Shown here piece after piece: positions 26,428 through 35,756 of a stretch of 64,000 bases of DNA. How positions within the stretch are numbered: the first letter of the stretch is position 1; every line of letters begins with the position of its first letter. The notes beneath the pieces were generated by a model. That model did not search any database. It saw only the letters and a list, made by a program, of their open reading frames with translations, and was not told the origin of the DNA. Source of the stretch: Hymenobacter mucosus (GTDB lineage: Bacteria; Bacteroidota; Bacteroidia; Cytophagales; Hymenobacteraceae); the NCBI RefSeq assembly GCF_900188255.1, contig NZ_FZNS01000002.1, positions 124,001 to 188,000 on the forward strand. The letters are read 5' to 3'. The position numbers and the translations under genes were made by a program.

Positions 26428-29400
26428 CTAGAACAGCACGGAAACCTGCATACGACCCGTGTGCACTACGCTCAGGCCATTAGCTTTACGTCCGTCGTAG
26501 GCTAGTGTAATATTGAGGCCGTTACTGAGCCGCTGCTCCATGTTGAGGTTCCAGGTGAAGTTGCTACCTGGGCGGAGCGCGTTCAGAATTTCCAAACCCA
26601 CGAGCGAGGATTCATCGCCTGCGTCGCCATCAAATACCACGCGTACGTAGCGCGTCGTGGCGGAGAGGGTACGCTTACCTACTTGGCTCAGGCGGGTTTC
26701 TAGTCCCAGCTCATCGAAAGTACCGCGGATATTAAGGTACTCCCCCTCCTGGGTGTTCTGCTTAGATGTGCGCAAATATGTACCCGTAAGTCGCAGAGCC
26801 TGCGTAGGCTGGTAGCTGATTTCGGGCGCTACCTCGTACTGTAGCAACCGAAAGTTGCGGGTATAAAGGGTGTCAAGGTAGTCGGTGATGTTTTGGCGGA
26901 TGCTGCGTGTTAGTGTCAGGCGGCCCGTGAACGACTGCGCTAGGGTACGCCGAAGTAGCAGGCTCTGGCTGGCCACGTTGCGCGTATCGGAGCCTTGGCT
27001 GAGTAGCACCTTCTGCTGAGCTTGCTGCACGGTGAATTCCGACCCAAAAATTGGATTGGATCGGTTGAAGTAAAGCGTATTACGCAGCAGCTTATTTAAG
27101 CTGAGTAGTTGCGGATCATTCGTCTGAAATGCAAACGGGTTTAGGCGCGACGACAGGCTTTTATCAGTGGTTTTGCGGTCTAAAGTAATGGTACTCACGG
27201 CCGAAAAGCGCCCAACAAAACCCCGTACCCCGGGCAGTTCCCGCCAGCCGCGCGGTGCATTGGTGGTAAGGCGGTAACTGAATCGGTTGGTGAAGGCCAG
27301 GATATACTCGTCTGTGGGCAGGTACACCTTGATGTGGGTGCGGTACTGGGCATCCACCGTCTGAGCTTCAAAGAATTCTTCCTTATCCTGGCGACCGTTG
27401 CGGTTGGCATCACCACCGTAGTAGTGCGTGCCCTGGCCGTTAGGCACTACCAGAAAGGAATAGTCGCGCCGCAGTTCCCGGCCGGTAGCTACTGCATAGC
27501 TCAACTCCGAGCGCACCATGTTCTGAAACAGCGTCGCGTTCCAGTCAATTTTGCTTAGTACGGTTCGTTGGCGGGCGCTGTCGCGCGCACTTAAGTCGCG
27601 ATAGGTAGCCAGAATTGCCAAGTCCTGATTGCGCCCTATGTGCGTGGCTAACGTACCCTGCCAGGTTTGAGCGCGACCCCGCTCCTGCAAGTCCCGCAGG
27701 TCAGTAGTGGGTGTTTGGTCGCGGCGGTAGGTATAGTCTACTCGGAAACGGGTACGGGCGGAGTCCCGGCTTTGCACAAATAGGGCGTGCTCATCAAAAT
27801 AGTTGGCTGAGGTCAGCGAGTCACCACTGGGAAGGGCTACGCGGTTTTTATCGAACCGGTAGGCGTAGCCGGGTACCACGGGGCCACCCACGTAACGCCC
27901 GGTGGCTTCGCCCCGCGCCCAGCTAGAATGGCGGCGCCCTACTTCCGAGTTGAGCAGAAATAAACTACCGCGTAGCTGCACGTTGCCGGTTTGGTGGGCT
28001 ACATCTACCCAGTGCTGCAGGCCGCTTACTTCTCCTGCCCGGTAGCGCCGACTTACCCGGTAGCCCAGCGAGTTGTTGGCGTCTTTCACGGCGCCCACCG
28101 CAAAATTCAGAATATTATCCTCCCGAGCCTGCGCAGCGGTTACGTTAGTAGGCGTGCTGCTCGTGCTCCAGTTGCGGTCAAACTCAATGTCGCGGTACCG
28201 GTCAATGGGCGCAAAGCGGTGGCTGGTATACTCGTAATCGAGCGTGCTCCGCAACTTGTACTGCCGCAGCCCCGGTAAGTTGATGGCCCGATCTTGCACG
28301 GTATAGCCCACCCGCATTGCCCGGCCTTCGGCTGACTCTGCGGAAAACCGGTTCAAGTCGAGGTTGGAGGACGCCAAATCCAGAAAGACGCTTGTGTTGG
28401 CATCTAGCTGATAGTTTGCGCCTACCGTCACGAGCTGCTTTTGAATGGGCGTAGGAAGCACCCGCACCGGAGCGTAATTGCCCAAACCGGCCCCTACAAA
28501 GTCGTACACTCGTCCGTTGGCGTTGGCATTTAGTGTACTGAGCACGTAGCTACCCTGGTTGACGCCTACTTCTGTGAAGCGCACCGTGTATACCTGGCGT
28601 AATGAATCGGGCGGGTACGTAAATAGTTCTACTAGCTGCCCATTCACGGTGCGCTCTTCCCGGTTATACTGCACCTGCCGCCGGTCGTACTCGGCAACAG
28701 TAGCACCATCTGTCACGGCTCGGCTCACGTTGTCGCCGATGGTCCGCAGCAGGGCCTTATCATCGTCCGTCAGCGTGAGGTTGGGCGAGTTGTCTGGGTT
28801 ATCGGCCTCCCGGTAGAAATTCGCGTGGACCTGCAATCGGCCAATCTGCTGGTAGTGGCTCGCCTGAAACAACGAACGCGCATAGTTAAAGTCAGAGTAT
28901 TCGAAGTCAATTCGAATGCGAGAATTGCGCGTTATCAAATGCTGAGGCGAAAATGTGACCTCCGCCTGATTGTAGTCGATGGTATAGTCGTAGTTGAAGC
29001 CTCGCACCATCAGCCGGCCATCAAGATACACCCGCTCGGAGTTGGCCAATACAATGATAAACTGCTCGCCATTGGGTCCTCGAAGGCGGTACGGGCCCTG
29101 CACGTTTTCCAACGGGGTTACTTCAATACTAGCAAACTTTCCCTTGGCCACGCCGGCTGCCGCAGTGGTTGTGGCAAACGTGGGCCCGCTGAGTAAGCCC
29201 CGCACCCCTGGGCCCGGGGTTGCAGGGCGGGGCGCACCCGTAGCGGCACCAGCAGTAGTTACCGTTTGGCTACGCTCCTCCGGGGTAGTACCCGCCTGCC
29301 CCCCAACCCCTGGCGGCGTAGGCACCGTCGGGGGACTGGTAGCAAAAGTGCCAGTGCTAGTACCACTCGCCAAGGAATAAGGTAGTAGCTGCGAATTACT

Positions 29401-30249
29401 GATGCCCGGCCCAATGGCGCCGCCCCCAAATCCGCCCGTAGGTAATTTTCCAAAGTTGGCTTCTAGGGCTGCGCCCTGAATGTTCTTGTAAAACTTCAGA
29501 AAGTAATCGGGTTTGTTGCGGAGTACTACGTCGCCAGCGGTCAGGCTCCAGCGCGGATGGGTAAGTGTGATATAGATGCGGTCAAACTCCTGCAGTTGTT
29601 GCGTATTGCCCTCCGGCTGAAAGGGCACGTTCTGGTCGGAAATAGCCGCAGTGAGGGTAATCTGGTCTGTGAGACGACCTTCCAGTTGCAGGTTAAGAGA
29701 GGAGTTGACGAATACATTCTGCGCGTTGCCGAACGACACCCCACGCGACAGGTTTCCGGTTTTGTTGATGCCGGGCGTACTCAGAATCTGCTCTTTTACC
29801 GCAAAATCTTCCGTCCCAAATACGCGTTGCCGGAAATCTAGGCTGTCCATCTGGGTGCGGGCCCGCAGGTAGCGAGCCGCCGACAATTGTACTGGCAGCA
29901 CCCGGTAGCAGACCAGCACGGAGTCGGGGCCGCTTGTTAGCAGTAAATCGGGTTGGCCGGGCTCAGGCGATGGGAAACGAGTAGCCGGCCGCACGTAGCG
30001 GTACTGGTTGGTACGGGCGTTGTAACTCAACGCCCGTCCCTCATGGCTCACTGAGGCGGGAACAATGGTGAGGGTGTCGCGCAAAGTGAAATCTACCGTA
30101 TCGCGCCCGGCAGGCAGCCGTACCCATACGCACCGCCTAGTATTGGGCGGCTGGTTAGGTTGCTGCGCTCGTACCATTCCTACGCAGCCCAGCCATACTA
30201 CCAGCAGCCCCCAAAAGCGCAGGAAATAGTGCGGAAAGCTGCTAATCAT
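26428..30249 (-). CDS. Large outer-membrane/surface protein, unknown function
   Basis: A 1273-residue exported protein with a signal peptide (about residues 1-28, ending VRAQ). Residues 160-260 carry the pattern GNLSRGVSFGNAQNVFVNSS followed by LQLEGRLTDQITLTAAISDQ and an FDRIYITLTHPRW segment. That pattern also occurs in large Bacteroidetes surface proteins of SprA type, though full SprA is about twice as long. Residues about 285-365 form a low-complexity Gly/Thr/Pro/Ala linker. The remainder (about 430-1273) alternates Tyr/Arg-rich amphipathic stretches like a large beta-barrel and ends in Phe. I think it is an outer-membrane barrel. Function is unknown, and a role in secretion or motility is only a guess. 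Confidence 0.85.
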   Translation of the reverse strand: MISSFPHYFLRFWGLLVVWLGCVGMVRAQQPNQPPNTRRCVWVRLPAGRDTVDFTLRDTLTIVPASVSHEGRALSYNARTNQYRYVRPATRFPSPEPGQPDLLLTSGPDSVLVCYRVLPVQLSAARYLRARTQMDSLDFRQRVFGTEDFAVKEQILSTPGINKTGNLSRGVSFGNAQNVFVNSSLNLQLEGRLTDQITLTAAISDQNVPFQPEGNTQQLQEFDRIYITLTHPRWSLTAGDVVLRNKPDYFLKFYKNIQGAALEANFGKLPTGGFGGGAIGPGISNSQLLPYSLASGTSTGTFATSPPTVPTPPGVGGQAGTTPEERSQTVTTAGAATGAPRPATPGPGVRGLLSGPTFATTTAAAGVAKGKFASIEVTPLENVQGPYRLRGPNGEQFIIVLANSERVYLDGRLMVRGFNYDYTIDYNQAEVTFSPQHLITRNSRIRIDFEYSDFNYARSLFQASHYQQIGRLQVHANFYREADNPDNSPNLTLTDDDKALLRTIGDNVSRAVTDGATVAEYDRRQVQYNREERTVNGQLVELFTYPPDSLRQVYTVRFTEVGVNQGSYVLSTLNANANGRVYDFVGAGLGNYAPVRVLPTPIQKQLVTVGANYQLDANTSVFLDLASSNLDLNRFSAESAEGRAMRVGYTVQDRAINLPGLRQYKLRSTLDYEYTSHRFAPIDRYRDIEFDRNWSTSSTPTNVTAAQAREDNILNFAVGAVKDANNSLGYRVSRRYRAGEVSGLQHWVDVAHQTGNVQLRGSLFLLNSEVGRRHSSWARGEATGRYVGGPVVPGYAYRFDKNRVALPSGDSLTSANYFDEHALFVQSRDSARTRFRVDYTYRRDQTPTTDLRDLQERGRAQTWQGTLATHIGRNQDLAILATYRDLSARDSARQRTVLSKIDWNATLFQNMVRSELSYAVATGRELRRDYSFLVVPNGQGTHYYGGDANRNGRQDKEEFFEAQTVDAQYRTHIKVYLPTDEYILAFTNRFSYRLTTNAPRGWRELPGVRGFVGRFSAVSTITLDRKTTDKSLSSRLNPFAFQTNDPQLLSLNKLLRNTLYFNRSNPIFGSEFTVQQAQQKVLLSQGSDTRNVASQSLLLRRTLAQSFTGRLTLTRSIRQNITDYLDTLYTRNFRLLQYEVAPEISYQPTQALRLTGTYLRTSKQNTQEGEYLNIRGTFDELGLETRLSQVGKRTLSATTRYVRVVFDGDAGDESSLVGLEILNALRPGSNFTWNLNMEQRLSNGLNITLAYDGRKANGLSVVHTGRMQVSVLF

Positions 30250-30401
30250 GCAGTGGCATTACGACGCGAAATGTGGCGGCTACACAACGATAAACTCCAC
30301 TGAATTCGTGCCAGGTAGCCTCTATTGATTGGCCGTAGCTCAGCATATACCCACGAGCAGGATAAATAGCAGATGAGTAGATGATCGGTTTCCTCTGGTA
30401 C

Positions 30402-33400
30402 CTAGCCAGCCAGTGGCAGTTCAATGCAAAACAGGGTTCCTTGCTCCTCTTCCGTTTCAAACCAAATACGCCCGCCGGCACTTTCGATACCCCGGCGTGC
30501 TACTGCTAAACCAATACCAGACCCCTTCTCCTTTGTGGTAAAATTAGGGACGAATACCTTGTCTCGAACCTCCGCCGGAATCCCCGTGCCATTATCCTGA
30601 ATACAGATTCGAATACGACTAGCATCGCACGTCGCTAGCTTCACCTCAATAACGGGCTGGCGGGTAGAGGGCACGGCTTGCAGGGCATTTATAAGCAAGT
30701 TGTTGAAGGTTCTCACCAATAAGTTTTCATCCGCAAATACCACGTAGCGCCCCGTGTCAGCGTCCTCGGGCAGCTCCAAACCAATAGTGGCTTGGCTACT
30801 ACCTTGGTGGAGGCCTACGCAGCGGCGTATAACGGGCACGACATCCAGCCGCTCGGGCCGCATTGCAGGCAGGTTGGTAAACGTGCTGAATGAGGTAGCA
30901 ATGTCAGATAGCACGTCAATCTGAGTGATGAGCGTCTGGGAAATTCGACTGATTAGTTCCTCCGCATTCGCACGCCGCTCCTGAATGGCTTTCTGCAGGA
31001 ACTGCAAGCTCAGCTTCATGGGCGTAAGCGGGTTCTTGATTTCGTGGGCCACTTGCCGCGCCATCTCGCGCCAAGCAGCTTCCTTTTCCTGCGCGGCTAG
31101 CTCCTGCTTGCTTTCCTCCAGCTTCAGCAGCATTTGGTTGTACTCACGTACGAGCAGCCCAATTTCATCCTCTGAGTCGTACACCAGCATCTCGTTCTGG
31201 CCCGTCAGGGTAGTCTGCTTCAGCTTCTCGGTGATGATTTTTAACGGTTGTGTGAGAATGCGCGAAGCCAGGAAAGCCAACCCTAAGAATAAGATGAACA
31301 TCACCGTGAAGATGTTCAGGATAGTGGAAATAAGCTCCGTCAGCTTATTATCGAGGTCTTTTTCCGAATCGAAGAAGGGAATACCAACGTACCCCAGCAC
31401 CTCCCCAGGCCTTCCCGGCTGGATAGCTGCCGCACGCAGGGGCAAGTAGAGGGAATTAAACGAAAGTGTACCGGCCCGTTCCGTGAGCAGCCGACGGGGT
31501 TGCCCCTCCTCTGCTAGTGCCGCTACTGCCTGCGGGTTCATGAGGGTACTCAGCAGGCCCGACTCAAAGATGAGAGGCTGACTGCTAACGAGCAACTCAC
31601 CGTGCGAATCGTATAGATTAAGGTCGGTCTCGGTGAGCGAGGATACGTTTTCGGCAAGATCGACCAGTTCGGCTCGGTCGGCTGAGTCTGCTAGTAGGGA
31701 GCTGTTCTTCAGTAGGTTTTCCTGTACTGCCTGCCCCCGTCGTTGATAGTTGCGTAGCAAATCCCGCTTGTAGGAGTTAGTTACCTGACTGGCAGTAGCG
31801 ATACTCACGATGATGAGCGGCACCAGAATACCTACATTAAGAAAGAGCTGAATCTTCGTACTGAAATTAGTCCGGAGCACCTCCACGTACCGCCCCCGCA
31901 CCAACAGGTAGCCCCCAATGCCAGCCACCCAGAACACGGTATGCAGTAGAAACAGAAAGGAAAAGTTGGCTAGCCAATCGCCAAACGAGTACATGGCGGT
32001 GGTTACAACGACTACTCGACCAGCCGTGCCCTTAACGCCCAAGTGCTGAAAGCCATCCACGGAAAGACCCGTTGTGTACAGTTTGGGAAGCTGTAGTTGG
32101 GCTGGGGTAAGCTTATTGATATAGTCAAAGTCGCCTTCGTTGTACACCAATTGCCCGTTTTCGTAGCCTGCGTAACTAAGCTCGGTGCCAAGACCAGGCT
32201 GAAAGAATTTCTGGTCAACCAACAGTTCTGGCACTACACTGTTGGCAGTTAGTTTCTTCAGGGAGAGTTCCAGTACAATGTGGCTGGTATCACCATCGGC
32301 GGAGGGTACTGGCACGAAGGCCGCGTAGCGTCGGCTCACGAACGATGCGGCGCCGCTCCGAAGCAAGTAGATATTAGGATGCTCGGTAGGTACTGCCTGA
32401 CGCAACAGATACTGCTGCATCTGCGCCAAATTGCCGGGCATTCCTACGGCCAAATCATTGGTTCCAAATAGCGTTATGGCTACTTCGTACTTATCGAAAT
32501 ACCCTCGCAAGTGGTATTTCGCCACTTTCTGCCGAATCAGGTCTTGGTTTACGAAGGGGCTAGTCAACATCACCCGTAAACCCAAGTCGTGCGACATGTC
32601 CAGGGCTCGTTCGGCCAGCAGATATTCCCCCTGCAAGTCATTATCGACCAGCAAATTGCTGGCAATGGTTTGCTTGTTGAGCAGAAGCTGTCTATCAAAG
32701 TGCTCATACAGAGCCAGCGCGCCAATACCAGAGCTTAAGCCCAGCATTAGGAAGATAAATAGGTACAGCTGATACGGTAGCACTGCCCCCGCTGACTTTA
32801 ACCCAGTAAAGCGCAGTACCAGGAAAAACAGCAGCGTAATGCCCAGCAACGTACTATGCACTTCCCCAATGGCTAGACCCACCGGCAAGAACAACACGGT
32901 GCAAAGCAGCAGCAGCACCAGTCCCGTACGGCGGGTAGATGGCCGCACAATTCCCACAAATACTTGGGAAAGAATATAGAAGCCCATCAAATACCCCCCC
33001 GTATGAAGGGCTATGGCTAGTGCCAGCAGGATCTTGAAGGTACTAATCTGAATATCCTGGGTGATGTCGAGTACCAGCAGGGAATTGTTGAAGCTGCTGG
33101 AATAAAAGTCGAATAGAAGTTCTAATAAGCCATAAAACCCCAGTACTGCCACGGCCCCTAATGCTACGCGCTGTCGCCAGTCTTTTACCTGCCACACCCG
33201 ACGCAGTAGCCCATACCGCCGAAACAGCAGCAAGCCGTAAATAGCCGCTATAATCAACACTATGGCGTTCAGCAGTAAGTCGCCCAGCGAGGGAGAAAGC
33301 CAGGAAGCAGCATATAAACGAGGGTCGAAGAGACGCACCTCGATAAAGGAGAAGGGCAACCCCAAGGAAAGCATTCCTGCCCGAAATGCTACCAGAGGTA

Positions 33401-34121
33401 GCAGCACCGCTACGACACCCTGCCACGTTTGCCCCTGCTGAAAGAAGCGCTGAGCCAGCCGCGACCATCCTAATACATATAGGCCGAACCCGAGCAACAG
33501 GAGCCCTAATGGGAGGTAGCGGCCTGTAATAGGGTCATCCTGTAGGCTTTCAATTGAAAACAAGTAGGTACCCTCTTCCGAATAGATACGCGGGCGAGCA
33601 GAGGGCGTAGTTTCTACTAGTAGGCGAACATTCAGGTTTTGAAAAAGGGCGTTATTGGTACCCTCCCGCAGGTAGCGGTTGCTAATGCCGTAAGTAATTT
33701 CAAGTGGTACGTACGTCAGAATCACGTAGGGCCCCGCTACCCGGCGAAGCACCAAGAACTTACCGAACTTGGTTTCTGCCAGCTTATCGTCAAACTGCTG
33801 GGTTGCATGCTCGGGCTCCGGCCGGACGGTGTGTTCTGACCAAAATAGCAAACGCTCGCCCCGGAATACGAAGACCGGATATGTAGTGCTACCCGTCAGC
33901 GTTTGAAACCGAATCTTGTTTGCAACGAGCTCCTGCGCCAAGTTATCAGCTTCGTGTTCTCCTAACAGCTCCGCATCAAGTACCGCTGTTTGCAACCGGG
34001 CTGTAGCAGTGCGTAGCATTACGAGCGGCGTCTGTGCATAGCGGTTGCTTAGGTAAGCACCCACAAAGCATAGCATGGCCAGCACCAGTAACAGGACAGG
34101 AGAAAGGCGTACGAATTTCAA
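30402..34121 (-). CDS. Giant NtrY-like sensor histidine kinase
   Basis: A 1239-residue membrane kinase, far larger than usual. In order: an N-terminal helix and periplasmic sensor (to about 215); about eight membrane helices (about 215-480); a second periplasmic region (about 490-730); two helices; a third extracytoplasmic region; a last helix followed by HAMP (RILTQPLKIITEKLKQT); and HisKA with the phospho-acceptor His1026 in QVAHEIKNPLTP. The HATPase then follows with NNLLINALQAV, DNGTGIP and GSGIGLAVARR. There is no receiver domain and no adjacent response regulator. I prefer the TTG at 34121 (LKFVRLSP), because the ORF's upstream part crosses the terminator at 34161-34184. Confidence 0.9.
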   Translation of the reverse strand: MKFVRLSPVLLLVLAMLCFVGAYLSNRYAQTPLVMLRTATARLQTAVLDAELLGEHEADNLAQELVANKIRFQTLTGSTTYPVFVFRGERLLFWSEHTVRPEPEHATQQFDDKLAETKFGKFLVLRRVAGPYVILTYVPLEITYGISNRYLREGTNNALFQNLNVRLLVETTPSARPRIYSEEGTYLFSIESLQDDPITGRYLPLGLLLLGFGLYVLGWSRLAQRFFQQGQTWQGVVAVLLPLVAFRAGMLSLGLPFSFIEVRLFDPRLYAASWLSPSLGDLLLNAIVLIIAAIYGLLLFRRYGLLRRVWQVKDWRQRVALGAVAVLGFYGLLELLFDFYSSSFNNSLLVLDITQDIQISTFKILLALAIALHTGGYLMGFYILSQVFVGIVRPSTRRTGLVLLLLCTVLFLPVGLAIGEVHSTLLGITLLFFLVLRFTGLKSAGAVLPYQLYLFIFLMLGLSSGIGALALYEHFDRQLLLNKQTIASNLLVDNDLQGEYLLAERALDMSHDLGLRVMLTSPFVNQDLIRQKVAKYHLRGYFDKYEVAITLFGTNDLAVGMPGNLAQMQQYLLRQAVPTEHPNIYLLRSGAASFVSRRYAAFVPVPSADGDTSHIVLELSLKKLTANSVVPELLVDQKFFQPGLGTELSYAGYENGQLVYNEGDFDYINKLTPAQLQLPKLYTTGLSVDGFQHLGVKGTAGRVVVVTTAMYSFGDWLANFSFLFLLHTVFWVAGIGGYLLVRGRYVEVLRTNFSTKIQLFLNVGILVPLIIVSIATASQVTNSYKRDLLRNYQRRGQAVQENLLKNSSLLADSADRAELVDLAENVSSLTETDLNLYDSHGELLVSSQPLIFESGLLSTLMNPQAVAALAEEGQPRRLLTERAGTLSFNSLYLPLRAAAIQPGRPGEVLGYVGIPFFDSEKDLDNKLTELISTILNIFTVMFILFLGLAFLASRILTQPLKIITEKLKQTTLTGQNEMLVYDSEDEIGLLVREYNQMLLKLEESKQELAAQEKEAAWREMARQVAHEIKNPLTPMKLSLQFLQKAIQERRANAEELISRISQTLITQIDVLSDIATSFSTFTNLPAMRPERLDVVPVIRRCVGLHQGSSQATIGLELPEDADTGRYVVFADENLLVRTFNNLLINALQAVPSTRQPVIEVKLATCDASRIRICIQDNGTGIPAEVRDKVFVPNFTTKEKGSGIGLAVARRGIESAGGRIWFETEEEQGTLFCIELPLAG

Positions 34122-34160
34122 CGGATAAGAGAAAGCACAGGACAGACAAGCTGTCAACAA

Positions 34161-34184
34161 AAATGCCGCCAAAGGGCGGCATTT
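34161..34184 (-). terminator. Terminator of the respiratory cluster
   Basis: AAATGCCGCC pairs with GGCGGCATTT around a 4-nt loop. On the minus strand it is followed by TTGTTG and T-rich sequence. It lies between the small CxxC gene (end 34232) and the giant kinase, so it ends the cox transcript. Confidence 0.85.
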
Positions 34185-34231
34185 CCTATTTATCAACCTT
34201 TTAGCGCCGATCTACAGCGAAGGTCATGGTA

Positions 34232-34492
34232 TTAGCGGCTGCCCGCAATTTTCTTTCTCTTGCTATTACGATACCAGAAGTACCCCACCGTGCCTATAAG
34301 CACATACGGAATCGTCATTAGGTATAGAATCCCTTTGTTGAGGCCCGTAGTATCGTAGCCGTCCTTTTCCTGACGCGAGGCCTCCACCTGTGTTTTACAC
34401 ATAGTGCACTGAGCCTGCACTTGCAGGGGCAAAGCACTAAGCAGCAAGCCTAGTACAAATGCAATCAATCCGGTAGTAGCAGCCTTTTTCAT
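34232..34492 (-). CDS. Small membrane protein with CxxC motif
   Basis: An 86-residue protein with an N-terminal signal or anchor (residues 5-24), the motif QCTMCKTQVEASRQE after it, then a C-terminal helix (about 52-72) and a basic tail. The CxxC sits just outside the membrane. It lies at the end of the cytochrome oxidase cluster, beside DUF420 and Sco, so a role in copper or haem delivery, or in oxidase assembly, is an inference. I chose the ATG at 34492 (MKKAATTGL). The upstream extension adds a Cys-rich stretch that lacks signal features. Confidence 0.8.
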   Translation of the reverse strand: MKKAATTGLIAFVLGLLLSALPLQVQAQCTMCKTQVEASRQEKDGYDTTGLNKGILYLMTIPYVLIGTVGYFWYRNSKRKKIAGSR

Positions 34493-34555
34493 GGTTAAAT
34501 AACACCGGCATCCCGGCAAAGTTTCCTGCTAGAAGCAGAAAGGTGAATCACGCTC

Positions 34556-35110
34556 TCAGGTATAATAGGGCGCAATCATGAAGTATACAATAACCCCTGT
34601 TACGGACACATATAGCCAGATGGGATACGTCCAACGGGCAATACGACGATGCTTTTGAAACTGCTCGGTAAGGGCGAAGTACAACGTAAACAATACTAAC
34701 CCTACAGTTATAGCGGCCAGCACAATGTGAGTTAGTAGAATGAAGTAATACACAAACCGGATTGCTCCTTCACCACCAAACTTAGTGCTTTCTACCTGCG
34801 AGTGATACGCTACATACGACACCAAAAACAAGGAGCCTAGCAAGAAAGCTATGCCCATCATGGCCCGGTGCTTCGCCACCTCTTTGCGCCGGATGAAGTA
34901 ATACCCTAACATCAGAAAGACAGCCGTTAGGGAATTTAATGCTGCATTTACGGCTGGCAACGCTTTCACTTGCGCTCCTTCAATGCGGAACACGTTTGGA
35001 AAGTAATACAGAATAGCAACTGCTATTGGAATTACTGCGCCTAGCACCGCGGCTAGTACTTTGTACTTTGTAAAATTGCCAGGGTTAGTGGCCGTATTAT
35101 TCGTGGTCAT
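34556..35110 (-). CDS. DUF420 membrane protein
   Basis: A 184-residue protein with five transmembrane helices (about residues 18-40, 57-75, 87-105, 121-145, 157-178). It carries the DUF420 pattern PAVNAALNSLTAVFLMLGYYFIRRKEVAKHRAMM and HIVLAAITVGLVLFTL. DUF420 proteins are distantly related to CtaG/Cox11-area assembly factors and sit next to oxidase genes in many bacteria, but have no proven function. The ATG at 35110 overlaps the 3' end of the Sco gene by 14 nt, which indicates translational coupling. The longer start at 35131 is possible. Confidence 0.9.
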   Translation of the reverse strand: MTTNNTATNPGNFTKYKVLAAVLGAVIPIAVAILYYFPNVFRIEGAQVKALPAVNAALNSLTAVFLMLGYYFIRRKEVAKHRAMMGIAFLLGSLFLVSYVAYHSQVESTKFGGEGAIRFVYYFILLTHIVLAAITVGLVLFTLYFALTEQFQKHRRIARWTYPIWLYVSVTGVIVYFMIAPYYT

Positions 35111-35753
35111 AGGTGTAGAGCAACACGCCAATTTCGGTGATGAGCCGATTTATTTCCTTTTCGCTGGTTCCGTCATACATCCCTCTCACCTGCCGGTTCT
35201 TGTCTACCAGAAAGATCTTCTGGCTTTGAACTAGGCTACTACCTTCCATAGACAAACGAAACTCACGCGCAGCCAATTGATTGAGACCTGCTTGGTTGCC
35301 AGTAAGAAAAAACCACTTGCCAGCAATAGCGCCATACTGCTCCGCATAGCGAGCCAGCACTGCTATGGAGTCATGAGTTGGATCTACCGTGAAAGATGCA
35401 AGCCGTACTCTAGGTTCCTGCCGGAACTTCTCTTGTACTCGCGAAAGTTGCGCACTAACCTGCGGACAGATACCGGAGCAGGTTGTGGAAAAGAAATTAG
35501 CCACATAGAGGCCCTTATCTGCTAACTCCGCTTGAGTTATCTCTCGCCCGGCTTGAGACGGAAATCGGAAGTCACCAATTTGGTGAAAAACAGTATCGCG
35601 CTGCCACTTTCCGCTCACCTGCGTGGAGTCCACGTGGTCAGGTAGGAAGGTTGGCAGCGCGTAACGGTTTGTACCGAAGCTTTTCAGAAACAGAAAGGCC
35701 AGTACCGGAACTAGCAGAATTAGGCCCAGCAGCAACGTCTGTGCCGGCCGCAT
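35097..35753 (-). CDS. Sco1/SenC-type copper protein, with altered copper ligand
   Basis: A 218-residue membrane-anchored thioredoxin-fold protein (N-terminal helix residues 5-24). Sco proteins deliver copper to the CuA site of cytochrome oxidase subunit II, coded in this cluster. The CxxxC motif is Cys92 and Cys96 in TCSGICP. The third usual ligand, His, in the segment before LVDK is Gln176 here (LVQSQKIFLVDKN). So the metal site lacks its His. It may still act as a thiol-disulphide oxidoreductase on CtaC or bind copper differently. The gene is 3 nt before CtaF-like subunit IV and overlaps DUF420. Confidence 0.93.
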   Translation of the reverse strand: MRPAQTLLLGLILLVPVLAFLFLKSFGTNRYALPTFLPDHVDSTQVSGKWQRDTVFHQIGDFRFPSQAGREITQAELADKGLYVANFFSTTCSGICPQVSAQLSRVQEKFRQEPRVRLASFTVDPTHDSIAVLARYAEQYGAIAGKWFFLTGNQAGLNQLAAREFRLSMEGSSLVQSQKIFLVDKNRQVRGMYDGTSEKEINRLITEIGVLLYTYDHE

Positions 35754-35756
35754 TCT

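Noticed and set aside
26428..30249. Full-length SprA, the type IX secretion channel
   Set aside because: The protein is about half the length of SprA and I cannot align the later parts. I call it only an SprA-like signature, not SprA.
34122..34196. 25-residue N-terminal extension of the giant kinase
   Set aside because: It runs through a rho-independent terminator stem and T-run (34161-34184), so the protein more likely begins at the TTG at 34121.
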